The notes beneath the pieces were generated by a model. That model searched no databases and had not been told where the DNA came from. It saw nothing but the letters and a program-made list of their open reading frames with translations. 64,000 nt of DNA from Microbacterium sp. SORGH_AS_1204. GTDB lineage: Bacteria; Actinomycetota; Actinomycetes; Actinomycetales; Microbacteriaceae. Positions within the stretch are counted from its first letter, which is position 1; every line of letters starts with the position of its first letter. The position numbers and the translations under genes were made by a program. Below, piece after piece: positions 33,748-42,522 of this stretch. The DNA lies in NCBI RefSeq assembly GCF_030818935.1, contig NZ_JAUTBD010000001.1:2914001-2978000 (forward strand). The letters are read 5' to 3'.

Positions 33748-34535
33748 CATCGTCGGTCGACGTCGTCGTCGCCCTGCAGGTCGACGGGGAGGCAGAGGTC
33801 GTGCTGTCGGTCGTCCCGGCTGCGGGGTGGGTGGTCGACGAAGCACTGGACATCACTGTCGACGGGGTCGAGGTGCACCCCGTCGAGCACATCGATGCGC
33901 ACGGCACGCGGCTGCACCGCGCGACCCTCCCGGTCGGCACCGCCGACATCCACTACCGCGGGGTCGTCGCGCCCCCGGCCGCACCGGCTCCGTCGGATGA
34001 CGTGGACCCGGTGCGATACCTCCGGCCGAGCCGTTATGCCCCCTCCGACGCCATCGGCGCCGCGGCTGAGCCGTTCGCGGGCCTCCCCGCGCGCGAGGCG
34101 GTCGCGCGTATCCCGGCGTGGGTGTGGGAGCACCTCTCGTACGTCCCGGGATCGAGCGGGCCGACCGACACCGCCCTCGACACGCTCCGGGAGCGCGAAG
34201 GCGTGTGCCGCGACTATGCGCACCTCACCATCGCGCTGCTGCGGGCGAGCGGTGTACCCGCGCGTCTGGTGTCCGCCTTCGCCCCGGGACTGGACCCCAT
34301 GGACTTCCACGCCGTCGTCGAGGCCTTCGTCGACGGGCGATGGGAGGTCGTGGATGCCACCCGCCTCGCGCCTCGCGACCACCTCGTACGCATCGCCACC
34401 GGGCGCGACGCGGCCGACACCGCTTTCCTCACCACGCTGTCGGGGTCGCTCACGTTGACGTCGGTGACGGTGACCGCCGTCGTAGACGGCGACGTGATCG
34501 CCGACGACCACGCGCGTGCCGTGCTCCTGCGCTGA
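33744..34535 (+). CDS. Transglutaminase-like cysteine protease-fold protein
   Basis: A 263-residue soluble protein. Residues 1-110 form a beta-rich N-terminal domain; the transglutaminase-core triad is Cys in REGVCRDYAHLTIALLR, His in MDFHAVVEAFVDGRWEVVDATR and Asp in the same segment. Bacterial relatives act as proteases or peptide cross-linkers. No signal peptide is visible. ATG 33744 overlaps the MarR stop, so it is translated from the same mRNA and may be regulated by that MarR protein. Confidence 0.85.
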   Translation: MTSSVDVVVALQVDGEAEVVLSVVPAAGWVVDEALDITVDGVEVHPVEHIDAHGTRLHRATLPVGTADIHYRGVVAPPAAPAPSDDVDPVRYLRPSRYAPSDAIGAAAEPFAGLPAREAVARIPAWVWEHLSYVPGSSGPTDTALDTLREREGVCRDYAHLTIALLRASGVPARLVSAFAPGLDPMDFHAVVEAFVDGRWEVVDATRLAPRDHLVRIATGRDAADTAFLTTLSGSLTLTSVTVTAVVDGDVIADDHARAVLLR

Positions 34536-34586
34536 CGCTCGCCATCCCCTGCGCGGGTGACCCCTCGGCGGGCGTGCCCATGGGCG

Positions 34587-35291
34587 TCACCCGGCGACGC
34601 GGACGACTTCGGCGATCACCCGTGGGTCGGCGAGGACACGGAAGTGCCCACCTCCGCTCAGACGCACGTTGCGCGCCCCCGCGAGCTCGCTCCCCTCGGG
34701 GATGTGAGGATCGAAAGCCCCGTACACCGACACGATGCGCGCGTTCGCCTCAGCGGAGGCCGCCAGGGCGCGCATCGTCGCATCGCCCGATGCGAAGGCG
34801 CGCAGAGAGGGCGTGGGCATCAGCCGGCTGTAGCGCGACCCGCCGAACGGCGTGGCGACGGCCACCATAGCCCGGACCCGCGAACCCGCCGGGTCGAACG
34901 CCATCACGTGCTTGCCGATCAGACCGCCCTTGCTGTGCGCGACGAGGACGACGTCGTCCAGACCTCGCGAGACGAGCAGCGCCGCGACGCGCGCGGCCTG
35001 CTCCGCGATGGGGCGTCGGTTGTCGCCGAGCTCGGCGACGACATGAACCGGGTGGCCGCGTTCGTGGAGCGCACGGGCGAGGGGCTCGAGGAAACGCCAT
35101 GTCTCGTAGATGCCGGGAAGCAGCACGATGGGGGTGCCCTCCCCACCGGTGAACGAGTCCGGTCCGTCGCGGCCGACGAAGGCGCGCCACTGGCCGCGCA
35201 CCGCATAGACGTAATCCCGCACCCACCACCCCAGCTCGCGCAGGCCCATGCGCGCCGTCATCATCGGGCTCGTCTCGGCATCCGTCGACAT
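34587..35291 (-). CDS. Alpha/beta hydrolase, PGAP1-like lipase/esterase type
   Basis: A 234-residue alpha/beta hydrolase. It shows PIVLLPGIYETWRFLEPLARALHERGHPV (oxyanion side), nucleophile VAHSKGGLIGKHV, acid in VYGAFDPHIPEG and the final His in SGGGHFRVL. The HSKGG elbow is common in triacylglycerol-lipase and PGAP1-like enzymes. No signal peptide, so probably cytosolic. ATG 35291 begins MSTDAETSP. Converges on the transglutaminase gene. Confidence 0.85.
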   Translation of the reverse strand: MSTDAETSPMMTARMGLRELGWWVRDYVYAVRGQWRAFVGRDGPDSFTGGEGTPIVLLPGIYETWRFLEPLARALHERGHPVHVVAELGDNRRPIAEQAARVAALLVSRGLDDVVLVAHSKGGLIGKHVMAFDPAGSRVRAMVAVATPFGGSRYSRLMPTPSLRAFASGDATMRALAASAEANARIVSVYGAFDPHIPEGSELAGARNVRLSGGGHFRVLADPRVIAEVVRVAG

Positions 35292-35398
35292 GCCCCCATC
35301 CTCACCGCCGACAGCGAGCGGGTCAGGCGGGTTGCGCACGCCCCGCCGCACACCGACGCGTCGGACGCAACCCCGCAAATCCCTTCGGGGGCCCGCTC

Positions 35399-35404
35399 TA
35401 TCGT
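35399..35404 (+). promoter_or_regulatory. -10 element (TATCGT) for the 82-residue gene
   Basis: TATCGT is 7 nt upstream of the ATG at 35412. Confidence 0.5.
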
Positions 35405-35411
35405 GTGGCGC

Positions 35412-35660
35412 ATGGACATCTCCGACATCCGCTGGAACGAACCCGCCCGCCAGAAGATCCTCGACGACGCCGACAATGTGTTGCGCGAAGCGGTCGTCGC
35501 CATCGCCCGCGAAAGCGACGGAATCTCCTCCGACGAGGCTTTCGCGCAGATCAACGCCCGCATCAAGGACCGTTTCATCGACTACGAGCCGGGCCCCGAC
35601 ATCCGCACCTACGCCGACGCGATCGCCGCCGGCGAAGTCCCCACCGACGACGCAGCGTAA
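35412..35660 (+). CDS. Small conserved-looking hypothetical protein
   Basis: An 82-residue soluble protein beginning MDISDIRWNEPARQKILDDAD with a helical body rich in Ala, Asp and Arg (EAFAQINARIKDRFIDYEPGPDIRTYADAI). No family recognised. Start decided by the -10 hexamer. A perfect 10-bp hairpin follows at 35670. Confidence 0.6.
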   Translation: MDISDIRWNEPARQKILDDADNVLREAVVAIARESDGISSDEAFAQINARIKDRFIDYEPGPDIRTYADAIAAGEVPTDDAA

Positions 35661-35669
35661 GACGGCCGT

Positions 35670-35695
35670 CCCGGGCGCGCAGACCCGCGCCCGGG
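35670..35695 (+). terminator. Hairpin terminator after the 82-residue gene
   Basis: Perfect 10-bp stem (35670-35679 with 35686-35695), 6-nt loop, 10 bp after the stop codon. No T-tract. Confidence 0.5.
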
Positions 35696-35882
35696 AGCGG
35701 CATCAACACTGCCTGCGGATTGTCTGTGATCGGGCCGCTGTCACGGGTTCGCGGCGTACTCTCCTTGTACCCGACCCCGGCATCGCCGGTGCGGATGACG
35801 CCCCTCTGGCGTCCTCGATGACCCTCGCCCGTCGAGCCTCTCCCCCACCTGGCTCCGGACGAGGGTCGTCGCCCGCTCCGGC

Positions 35883-36071
35883 TCAGCGGTCCTCGCCGTA
35901 GCCGCGGATGCTGCGCAGGTCGTCTTCGAGGTCTTCAGCGGGCAGGTCGCCGTCGGAGACCGCGGCATCCGCGGCCTTCTGCTCCCGCGCACCGTCCTTC
36001 TTCTCCTCCACCCCGGCATCGGTCGCGCCGTCCATGACAGGGGCGTCCTGGGTCTCTTCGCGATCGGTCAT
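35883..36071 (-). CDS. Small acidic hypothetical protein
   Basis: A 62-residue, strongly acidic, probably disordered protein (MTDREETQDAPVMDGATDAG ... DLEDDLRSIRGYGEDR). No family recognised. It is accepted as a gene because ATG 36071 is preceded by AAAGGAGGA at ideal spacing. Confidence 0.6.
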   Translation of the reverse strand: MTDREETQDAPVMDGATDAGVEEKKDGAREQKAADAAVSDGDLPAEDLEDDLRSIRGYGEDR

Positions 36072-36323
36072 CGTCGTCCTCCTTTGAATCGGGTGAGACA
36101 CGAATCCTTCCGCACCAGATCGACACGGAGGCGGGGCTTGCGCGGCGCTGCCGTCGACCCCTTCGGCGAGGGGCGAACACGGCAGGGCGAGCGGGTGAGC
36201 TCGGGACACCGGCGAAGGCACGTCGCTGCTCGCGTCCGTCGTGGCACCGTCGGTGGCGACGGCCGCCGTGCCGACGACACGATGTTGGCGCCGCCACGGC
36301 CGCCGCGGTCGAACCCGCCGCGA

Positions 36324-38924
36324 TCAGTGGTGCACGGGATGCCGGCGCTCCAGCGCCGCCCCCTCCACGTCGACGTTGGGGATGAGGCGATCCAGCCAGC
36401 GGGGCAGCCACCATGCCGCCCCTCCGAGCACGTGCATGATGGCCGGCACCAGCAGCATCCGTACGAGGAAGGCGTCGAGCAGCACCCCGAGCGCGAGGCC
36501 CAGTCCGAAGGACTTGGTGATGACCGCCTCGGAGGTGATGAATCCCGAGAACACCGCAATCATGATGATCGCCGCCGCCGTGACGACGGTGCGGCCGGCG
36601 CGGAAGCCCTGCGCCACGGCCAGGCGCGGAGTCGCGCCGTGGGCCCACGCTTCGCGCATGCCCGTCGTGAGGAAGAGCTGGTAATCCATGGCGAGGCCGA
36701 ACAGGATGCCGACGAGGATCACCGGCAGGAAGCTCAGGATCGGGCCGGGATCGTGCACGCCGAACAATTCGCCGAGCCAGCCCCACTGGAACACCGCGGT
36801 CACCGCACCGAAGGTGGCGAACAGGGAGAGCACGAACCCTCCGGTGGCGATGAGCGGCACCAGCAACGAACGGAAGACCATCACCATGATGAGGAACGAC
36901 AGCCCGACCACCACGATCAGGTAGACCGGCAGCACATCGGCCAGTCCCTCGGAGATGTCGATGTTGATCGCCGCGGCTCCCGCGACACCGAGCTCGATGT
37001 CGCCGTTCACCGGCGGCAGCGACCGGAGATCGCGCACGAGCTGCTCGGTCGATACGGCGTTGGGCCCCTCCTGGGGGATCACCTGGAACGCGGCGAGCGT
37101 GCGATCGTCCGAGACGGCGACGGGCGCGACCGCCGCGACGTCGTCTTGGGCGAACAGCTCGCGCGCGATCTGCAGCTGCACGCTCTGCACATCGTCTTCG
37201 GCCGTACCGTCGGGGAGCGCGGCGGTGATCAGAAGGGGCGCGTTGGAGCCCTCTCCGAAGGCCTGCTCGCTCCACGTGAAAGCCTTGTAGCCCGAGGAGT
37301 CCTCCGCCTCGCTTCCACCGTCGGGCAGTCCGAGACGCATCGACAGCGCGGGGATGGCGATCACCAGCAGCACGGCGGTGGCGACCACCATCGTGACGAC
37401 GGCCCGCAGGGTCGACATGGGGCGCACCGATACGGCGCCCGTGGCGACGGGCGCCGTATCGGTGCGAGCGGCGCGGCGCGGGTGGTCGGCGACGTCGGCC
37501 GCAGCGGTGCGAGCGGCGCTGCGCGGGTGGCCGGAGGCGTCGGCCGCCGCCGTGGCACGGGTGCGCGCCTTCGCACTGAGGATGCGCATGCCGGCGAGTC
37601 CCAGGAGAGCGGGAGTCAGCGACACCGCGATCAACACCGCGACCAGGACGCTCACGGCACCCGCCGTGCCCATCAGTCCGAGGAAGGGGATGCCGGTGAT
37701 GTTGAGCGCGAGGAGGGCGACGATCACCGTCGACCCCGCGAAGACGACAGCGTTGCCGGCGGTGCCGTTCGCGAGACCGATGGATTCCACGACGTCGGCA
37801 CCCTGCAGCAGCTGACGACGGTGCCGGTAGAGGATGAACAGCGCGTAGTCGATGCCGACGGCGAGTCCCAGCATCACCCCCAGGAAAGGGGTGACGGATG
37901 CCATCTGCACCACGCCCGAGAACGACAGGGTGGCCATGGATCCGATGGCGACGCCGATGAGGGCCGTGACGATGGGGAACGATGCGGCCAGGAGTGAACC
38001 GAGCACGACCACGAGCACGACACCGGCGACCGCGACGCCGATGACCTCGCCGACGCCGAAGATCTCGGGGATGCCCTGTGAGATCTCGGTGTTGAACGCG
38101 ACTTCGGCGCCGGCCACGGGTTCGGAGAAGTGGGCGACCACGGCCTCCTTCGACGCCTCCGCGAGCTCGAGACGCGGCTTGTCGAACGACACGTTGACGA
38201 TCGCCGTGGCCCCGTCTTCGGACACCAGGCGGATGGCATCCGCGAACGAGAGGAGTTCGGCGCCGTCGGCGAGCTGCGTCTCCTGCGCGGCGATCTGCGC
38301 CAGCGCGTCGGTCACCTGCGCCTGCTGCTGCTCCAGAGCGGCGCGCTGCTGGTCGAGCTGCGCCTGCTGCGCGTCGAGGGCGTCGAGCTGCGCCTGCTTC
38401 TGCGCCTCGGGGAGCGGTGCCGCCTCGAGCTGTGCGCGTCCGGCGTCGAGCTGCTGCTGCCCCTGGTCGAGCTGGGCCGCGCCGGCGTCGAGCTGCTGCT
38501 GGCCGGCCTCAACCTGGGCGCGCGCGTCGGCGAGCTGCTGACGACCGTCGACGACCTGCTGACGCTGCGCGTCGAGCTGGGCCTGCGCCTCGAAGAGGTC
38601 GGTCACGCGGGCGACGTCGGGGAGGTCTCCCGCAGAGTCGACCAGAGCGGTGATGTCGCTCTTCTGAGCGTCGGTCAGCGCCTGACCGTCGGCGGTGCGG
38701 AAGACGACCGCCCCCGACGCCCCGCTGAAGTCGGGGAGCTCGTCCTGCAGTTCGGCGATCACGTCACCGGAGGCCGTGCCGGGGATGTCGAAGCTGGAGC
38801 TGAGGCCCTTGAATCCCAGCGCGAAGCCCCCGCCGACGACGCCGAGGATCACCGCCCAGGCGACGATCACGATCCAGGCGCGCCGGGCGGCGAAGGTTCC
38901 AAGGCGGTGCAGTAGTTCGGCCAT
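36324..38924 (-). CDS. MMPL/RND-family membrane transporter with Gln-rich coiled-coil insert
   Basis: An 866-residue, 12-helix exporter of the MMPL family, which moves lipids, siderophores or drugs across actinobacterial membranes using proton flow. Two homologous halves each have an external porter domain and five to six helices; GIDYALFILYRHRRQLL and LAMDYQLFLTTGMREAW are the family's paired motifs. Residues 108-220 form a long Gln/Ala/Leu-rich coiled coil in the first external domain. The cytosolic loop near residues 480-510 carries a tandem 15-residue duplication. ATG 38924 has GAGAGGA upstream. The divergent TetR gene at 39043 is the probable repressor. Confidence 0.88.
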   Translation of the reverse strand: MAELLHRLGTFAARRAWIVIVAWAVILGVVGGGFALGFKGLSSSFDIPGTASGDVIAELQDELPDFSGASGAVVFRTADGQALTDAQKSDITALVDSAGDLPDVARVTDLFEAQAQLDAQRQQVVDGRQQLADARAQVEAGQQQLDAGAAQLDQGQQQLDAGRAQLEAAPLPEAQKQAQLDALDAQQAQLDQQRAALEQQQAQVTDALAQIAAQETQLADGAELLSFADAIRLVSEDGATAIVNVSFDKPRLELAEASKEAVVAHFSEPVAGAEVAFNTEISQGIPEIFGVGEVIGVAVAGVVLVVVLGSLLAASFPIVTALIGVAIGSMATLSFSGVVQMASVTPFLGVMLGLAVGIDYALFILYRHRRQLLQGADVVESIGLANGTAGNAVVFAGSTVIVALLALNITGIPFLGLMGTAGAVSVLVAVLIAVSLTPALLGLAGMRILSAKARTRATAAADASGHPRSAARTAAADVADHPRRAARTDTAPVATGAVSVRPMSTLRAVVTMVVATAVLLVIAIPALSMRLGLPDGGSEAEDSSGYKAFTWSEQAFGEGSNAPLLITAALPDGTAEDDVQSVQLQIARELFAQDDVAAVAPVAVSDDRTLAAFQVIPQEGPNAVSTEQLVRDLRSLPPVNGDIELGVAGAAAINIDISEGLADVLPVYLIVVVGLSFLIMVMVFRSLLVPLIATGGFVLSLFATFGAVTAVFQWGWLGELFGVHDPGPILSFLPVILVGILFGLAMDYQLFLTTGMREAWAHGATPRLAVAQGFRAGRTVVTAAAIIMIAVFSGFITSEAVITKSFGLGLALGVLLDAFLVRMLLVPAIMHVLGGAAWWLPRWLDRLIPNVDVEGAALERRHPVHH
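37423..37466. repeat. Perfect 20-bp inverted repeat inside the MMPL gene
   Basis: 37423-37442 is the exact reverse complement of 37447-37466, with a GGCG loop. It encodes RTDTAPVATGAVSVR in a cytosolic loop. It could act as an mRNA hairpin or reflect a local inverted duplication. Confidence 0.75.
37461..37550. repeat. Tandem 45-bp duplication inside the MMPL gene
   Basis: Two 45-bp units, 37461-37505 and 37506-37550, differ at few positions and encode AAADxxxHPRxAART twice. The unit overlaps the right arm of the 20-bp inverted repeat by 6 bp. Confidence 0.75.
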
Positions 38925-39029
38925 GCGGGGTTCCTCTCGTGCGGTGCGCGCGAGGGAGCACCGTCGGCTCCGACCAGTCCGGGCAAAGATAACACGCACC
39001 GTCTCGTCTCGGTTCCGCTCGACGTCGCG

Positions 39030-39040
39030 CACAATATGTG
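39030..39040. promoter_or_regulatory. Putative TetR operator between the MMPL and TetR genes
   Basis: CACA-ATA-TGTG is an inverted repeat two bases before the TetR ATG, in the only AT-rich part of the 118-bp divergent gap. Confidence 0.4.
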
Positions 39041-39042
39041 AC

Positions 39043-39609
39043 ATGGCTCTTCCCCGCAGTGGTCCCGTTCGCAGCGAAGCGGCTCGTCTGGCGATCCTCG
39101 ACGCCGCGGTCGCGCTCTTCGCCGAGCGCGGGTACGACCACCTGACGATGGAGGGCATCGCCCGCCGGGCCGGTGTGGGCAAGCAGACCATCTACCGGTG
39201 GTGGCCGAGCAAGGGCGACGTCATCGCCGAGGCGATTTTGGAGGGGCGCCTGCTGGGCAACCGGCGTGAGCTCCCCGACACCGGCGACGCTCGCACCGAC
39301 CTGGCCGCGTGGCTCACCGACCTGTTCACGCTTCGCGCGAGTCCCGAGGGAGAAGGTCTGCTGCACTCTCTCGTCGCCGCGGCGGCGGGGAGCGCGGAGA
39401 CCGGGCGGCGCCTGCGCGCCGAGATCCTCGCCGCCCCGCTCAACGAGCGCCTGTCGCAGGCGATGGGCGGGGTCACGGGCCCCCGACTCGACGCCGCCGC
39501 CGACGCCCTGGTGGGGGCCGTCATCCTGCGCGCGCTCAGCCGCGAGGAGTTCGGCGGCGACGACATGCTGCTGCTCGTCGACGCCATCGTGGGGCCACCC
39601 CGGCACTGA
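39043..39609 (+). CDS. TetR-family transcriptional regulator
   Basis: A 188-residue repressor. The N-terminal HTH is canonical: ARLAILDAAVALFAERGYDHLTMEGIARRAGVGKQTIYRWWPSKGDV (residues about 10-57), the TIYRWWPSK form typical of one large subgroup. The C-terminal ligand domain is Ala/Leu-rich. ATG 39043 lies 119 bp from the divergent MMPL exporter start, with a CACA/TGTG repeat between, so it most likely represses the exporter. Confidence 0.9.
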   Translation: MALPRSGPVRSEAARLAILDAAVALFAERGYDHLTMEGIARRAGVGKQTIYRWWPSKGDVIAEAILEGRLLGNRRELPDTGDARTDLAAWLTDLFTLRASPEGEGLLHSLVAAAAGSAETGRRLRAEILAAPLNERLSQAMGGVTGPRLDAAADALVGAVILRALSREEFGGDDMLLLVDAIVGPPRH

Positions 39610-39706
39610 GCGGGGCGCCTCGCGACCGCGCGGCCTCGACCGCGGGCGCGGGCCGTCGGTGGGATAGCGTCGAAGCCATCCCGCCCCTCGACCCGATGAG
39701 CACCCG

Positions 39707-40678
39707 ATGAGACCCAAACTGCAAGACGTCGCCGCCCGCGCCGGGGTCTCGGTCACCACCGTCTCGCGCGTGCTGAACAACCGCGGCTACCTCAGCGACG
39801 ACATCAAGAGGCGCGTCGACGATGCCGTCTCGGAGCTCGGCTACCGGCCCAACGAGATCGCCCGCTCGCTCATCGGCCAGCGCTCGACGCTGGTCGGCCT
39901 CATCGTCCCCACTGTCGCCGATCCGTTCTTCGGCGAACTCGCCTCGCACGTGGAGGGGGCGCTCGCCGCACGCGGCTACAAGATGCTGCTGTGCGACTGC
40001 CACGACACCCCCGAGCGCGAGGAGAAATACCTCGACCTGCTGCAGGGCAACCGCGTCGACGGCATCATCAGCTCGACGCACAACCGCGACGTCACCGGAT
40101 ACGGCCGTGCCGACCTCCCCATCGTGGCCATCGACCGCCGCCTCGGCGAGGGGATCCCCACCGTCCACAGCGACAACCGCACGGGCGGGGTGCTCGCCAC
40201 CGAGCACCTCATCGCCCGCGGGGCGCGCACTCCCGTCCACCTGACCGCCACCGACCACCCCGGCAACCAACGCGCGGCCGCCTACCGCGAACGCATGGCC
40301 GCGCACGGACTCGAGCCGCGCGTGATGGCCTACGGCTACGACACCTCGCTCGACGAACGGCGCGCGGCGATCGAGACCTGGCTGACCGTGAACCCCTGCG
40401 ACGGCGTGTTCGCCAGCGACGACCTCACCGCCCTGATGGCGTTGGAATGGGCGAGAAAGACCGGGCGACGAGTACCCGACGACCTGCGCATCGTCGGCTA
40501 CGACGGCGCTGCGGCGCTGCAGCTGGCCGTTCCCGGCCTCACCACCGTCCGCCAGCCCATCGAGCGGATGGCGGCGCGGGCGGTCGACCTGCTGATCGAG
40601 AGGATGACGGATTCTGCGGCGATCGCGACCGCAGAGGCTCCGCTGCCGGTGGCGCTGCGCCACGGCTGGACGTCCTGA
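39707..40678 (+). CDS. LacI-family transcriptional regulator (fructan locus, regulator 1)
   Basis: A 323-residue repressor. The N terminus KLQDVAARAGVSVTTVSRVLNNRGYLSDDIKRRVDDAVSELGYRPNEIARSL is a complete LacI HTH and hinge; the rest is a periplasmic-binding-type sugar domain (GLIVPTVADPFFGELASHVEG ... VRQPIERMAARAVDLLIERM). The HTH and the GYRPNEIARSLIGQ hinge match sucrose/fructoside regulators. A TAGCGT -10 lies at 39665. It converges on the membrane-anchored GH32 gene. Targets are probably the levansucrase and surface operon promoters; the sugar ligand is inferred from context only. Confidence 0.88.
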   Translation: MRPKLQDVAARAGVSVTTVSRVLNNRGYLSDDIKRRVDDAVSELGYRPNEIARSLIGQRSTLVGLIVPTVADPFFGELASHVEGALAARGYKMLLCDCHDTPEREEKYLDLLQGNRVDGIISSTHNRDVTGYGRADLPIVAIDRRLGEGIPTVHSDNRTGGVLATEHLIARGARTPVHLTATDHPGNQRAAAYRERMAAHGLEPRVMAYGYDTSLDERRAAIETWLTVNPCDGVFASDDLTALMALEWARKTGRRVPDDLRIVGYDGAAALQLAVPGLTTVRQPIERMAARAVDLLIERMTDSAAIATAEAPLPVALRHGWTS

Positions 40679-40832
40679 CGGCGCCCATTCCACCCGGCGT
40701 GTTCGTCGATTCGTGCGCGAGCGCGGGGGCTGCGGGCAGCCGGTGCGATCGCACGCACCCCGGACAGCCCGATCTGCTCCCGCACACGAAGACGGCCGCA
40801 GACGCGTGTATCGCGCCGCATCGGGAGGGAAC

Positions 40833-40865
40833 GCGACCGCACCGGTGGGGTGGCGGTGCGGTCGC
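40833..40865 (-). terminator. Terminator after the surface-GH32 operon
   Basis: Perfect 12-bp stem (40833-40844 with 40854-40865) with a 9-nt loop, 4 bp beyond the GH32 stop codon. Confidence 0.65.
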
Positions 40866-40869
40866 GGGT

Positions 40870-42522
40870 TCAGCGGCTGTTCGAGTCGTTGACCTCCAGC
40901 GGCGTCACCGACAGATCCCGGATGCCGATCCTCTGGCCGACGGCCTCGACGGTGACGCCGGCGCGGGCGTCGGCGTAAGCGGCCGAGGTGAGGGAGGCGC
41001 GGCCGTCACCGGTGAACACCTCGATGGAAGACGCGTCGACGAGGATGTCGAGGGCGAGTGAGCCGTCGGCCTCCACGGGGGCGGTGCGGATCTCGCGGTA
41101 CGTCTCGGGCATGGCATCCGCCACCGCGTCCCGTCGGCGATCGATGAACACCACTCCCGCACCGGCGTCGTACCCGACGGTCACCTCGGCGTCGCCGGAA
41201 CCGAATCGCAGGCGCACCTCGCCCGCGTCGGGTGCATCGATGCGCGCGCGCAGGCGGAACGCGCCCGTCGAAGGCTGGACGGGAAGGTCGACGATGTCGC
41301 CCGGCACGACGGTGAAGCTCGACGCCGTCGCGCTCTCGCCCTCCCGCGCCTCGAGGGCCGCGACCGGCTGCGACAGGAGCGACAGCCGCCCGTCGATCTC
41401 TCGGAGGACGATCTCGCGCGTGGTCGAGAGCGATCCCCCCTGCCAGCTCCCCCCGGGGAGGTCACGGGCGTAGGCCCAGTTGTTGATCCAGCCGAGCGCG
41501 AACCGCCGCTCCAGCCGACCCTGGTCACCGTCGCGCGGGTCGTTCCAGGTCACGGCCGCGTAGAAGTCGGCACCGCCGTCGAGCCACTGCGGTTCGTCGG
41601 TGTCGGCGGTGAAGCGCTCACCGTCCCAGGCGCCTGTCCAGTACGCGAAGCCCGTCGTGCCGCCCGTCGACGACGCGTCGGCGCTCACGCCGAGCACCCA
41701 CGTGCGCCGGCCCGAGGTGGGGTCCACCATCTCGAACAGATCGGGGCACTCGAGCAGCCCGTAGTCCGTACGGACGAAGTCGGAGACGTAGGTCCATTCG
41801 CGGAGGTTCTTCGAGGTGTAGAACCCCAGGCGCCGCCCCTCGGCGAGAACCATCACCCACTGCTGGCGCGCGTCATCCCAGACGATCTTGGGGTCGCGCC
41901 AGTCGGTCGCGCCGGGATTGTCCATCACGGGGTTCCCTTCGTAGTTCCGGAAGCTGAAGCCGCCGTCGGTCGAGACGAACAGCGACTGACGCTGCACGCC
42001 GTCGTCCTGCTGGGTCGCGAGGGCCACGATCGCCCCCGCCCCGAACCCCGCCGTGTTGCGCTCGTCGACGACGGCGCTCCCGGTGAGGATGTCGCCGAGC
42101 CCGTTGCGGTACTTCTCGATCGCGACACCGCGGTTCTTCCACGTGACCATGTCGGTCGAGGTGGCCAGGTGCCACGCGGTGCCGTTCCCCTCGGGGTAGT
42201 CCGCGTTGTAGAGGTAGTACAGCCGCCACTCGCCGTCGACGAAGACGGGGCGCTGGGGGTCGTTGATCCAGTGCTCCTCGGGAGTGAGGTGGAAGGCCGG
42301 ACGGAACCGTTCCCAACCTTCGGGGGTGGCGAAGGGATCGGTCATTGCTGTGGGTGACGGCGTCGGCGACGGCGTCCCCGTCGAATCCGGGGAACCCACG
42401 GGCGCGCGCGGCCACAGCAGCACGACCAGGACTACCGTGACCAGGAGCGCGACCAAAGGGAGCGGGAGGATGCCGTGGGGGCCGCCGAAGCGACCCCCAC
42501 GACGGGGAGCGGGCCGCGTCAT
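40870..42522 (-). CDS. Membrane-anchored GH32 fructanase (levanase/inulinase type)
   Basis: Hydrolyses beta-fructosidic bonds of sucrose, levan or inulin outside the cell. The 550-residue protein has one N-terminal membrane helix (LPLPLVALLVTVVLVVLLW) and a Pro/Thr/Ser stalk, so the five-bladed propeller faces outward. Catalytic residues are nucleophile Asp88 in HWINDPQRP (consensus WMNDPNG), Arg209-Asp210 in DWRDPK and acid Glu258 in LLECPDLFE. A C-terminal beta-sandwich is present. The ATG overlaps the stop of the LAATG surface gene (ATGA at 42519-42522): it is the third gene of a translationally coupled operon. Confidence 0.9.
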   Translation of the reverse strand: MTRPAPRRGGRFGGPHGILPLPLVALLVTVVLVVLLWPRAPVGSPDSTGTPSPTPSPTAMTDPFATPEGWERFRPAFHLTPEEHWINDPQRPVFVDGEWRLYYLYNADYPEGNGTAWHLATSTDMVTWKNRGVAIEKYRNGLGDILTGSAVVDERNTAGFGAGAIVALATQQDDGVQRQSLFVSTDGGFSFRNYEGNPVMDNPGATDWRDPKIVWDDARQQWVMVLAEGRRLGFYTSKNLREWTYVSDFVRTDYGLLECPDLFEMVDPTSGRRTWVLGVSADASSTGGTTGFAYWTGAWDGERFTADTDEPQWLDGGADFYAAVTWNDPRDGDQGRLERRFALGWINNWAYARDLPGGSWQGGSLSTTREIVLREIDGRLSLLSQPVAALEAREGESATASSFTVVPGDIVDLPVQPSTGAFRLRARIDAPDAGEVRLRFGSGDAEVTVGYDAGAGVVFIDRRRDAVADAMPETYREIRTAPVEADGSLALDILVDASSIEVFTGDGRASLTSAAYADARAGVTVEAVGQRIGIRDLSVTPLEVNDSNSR

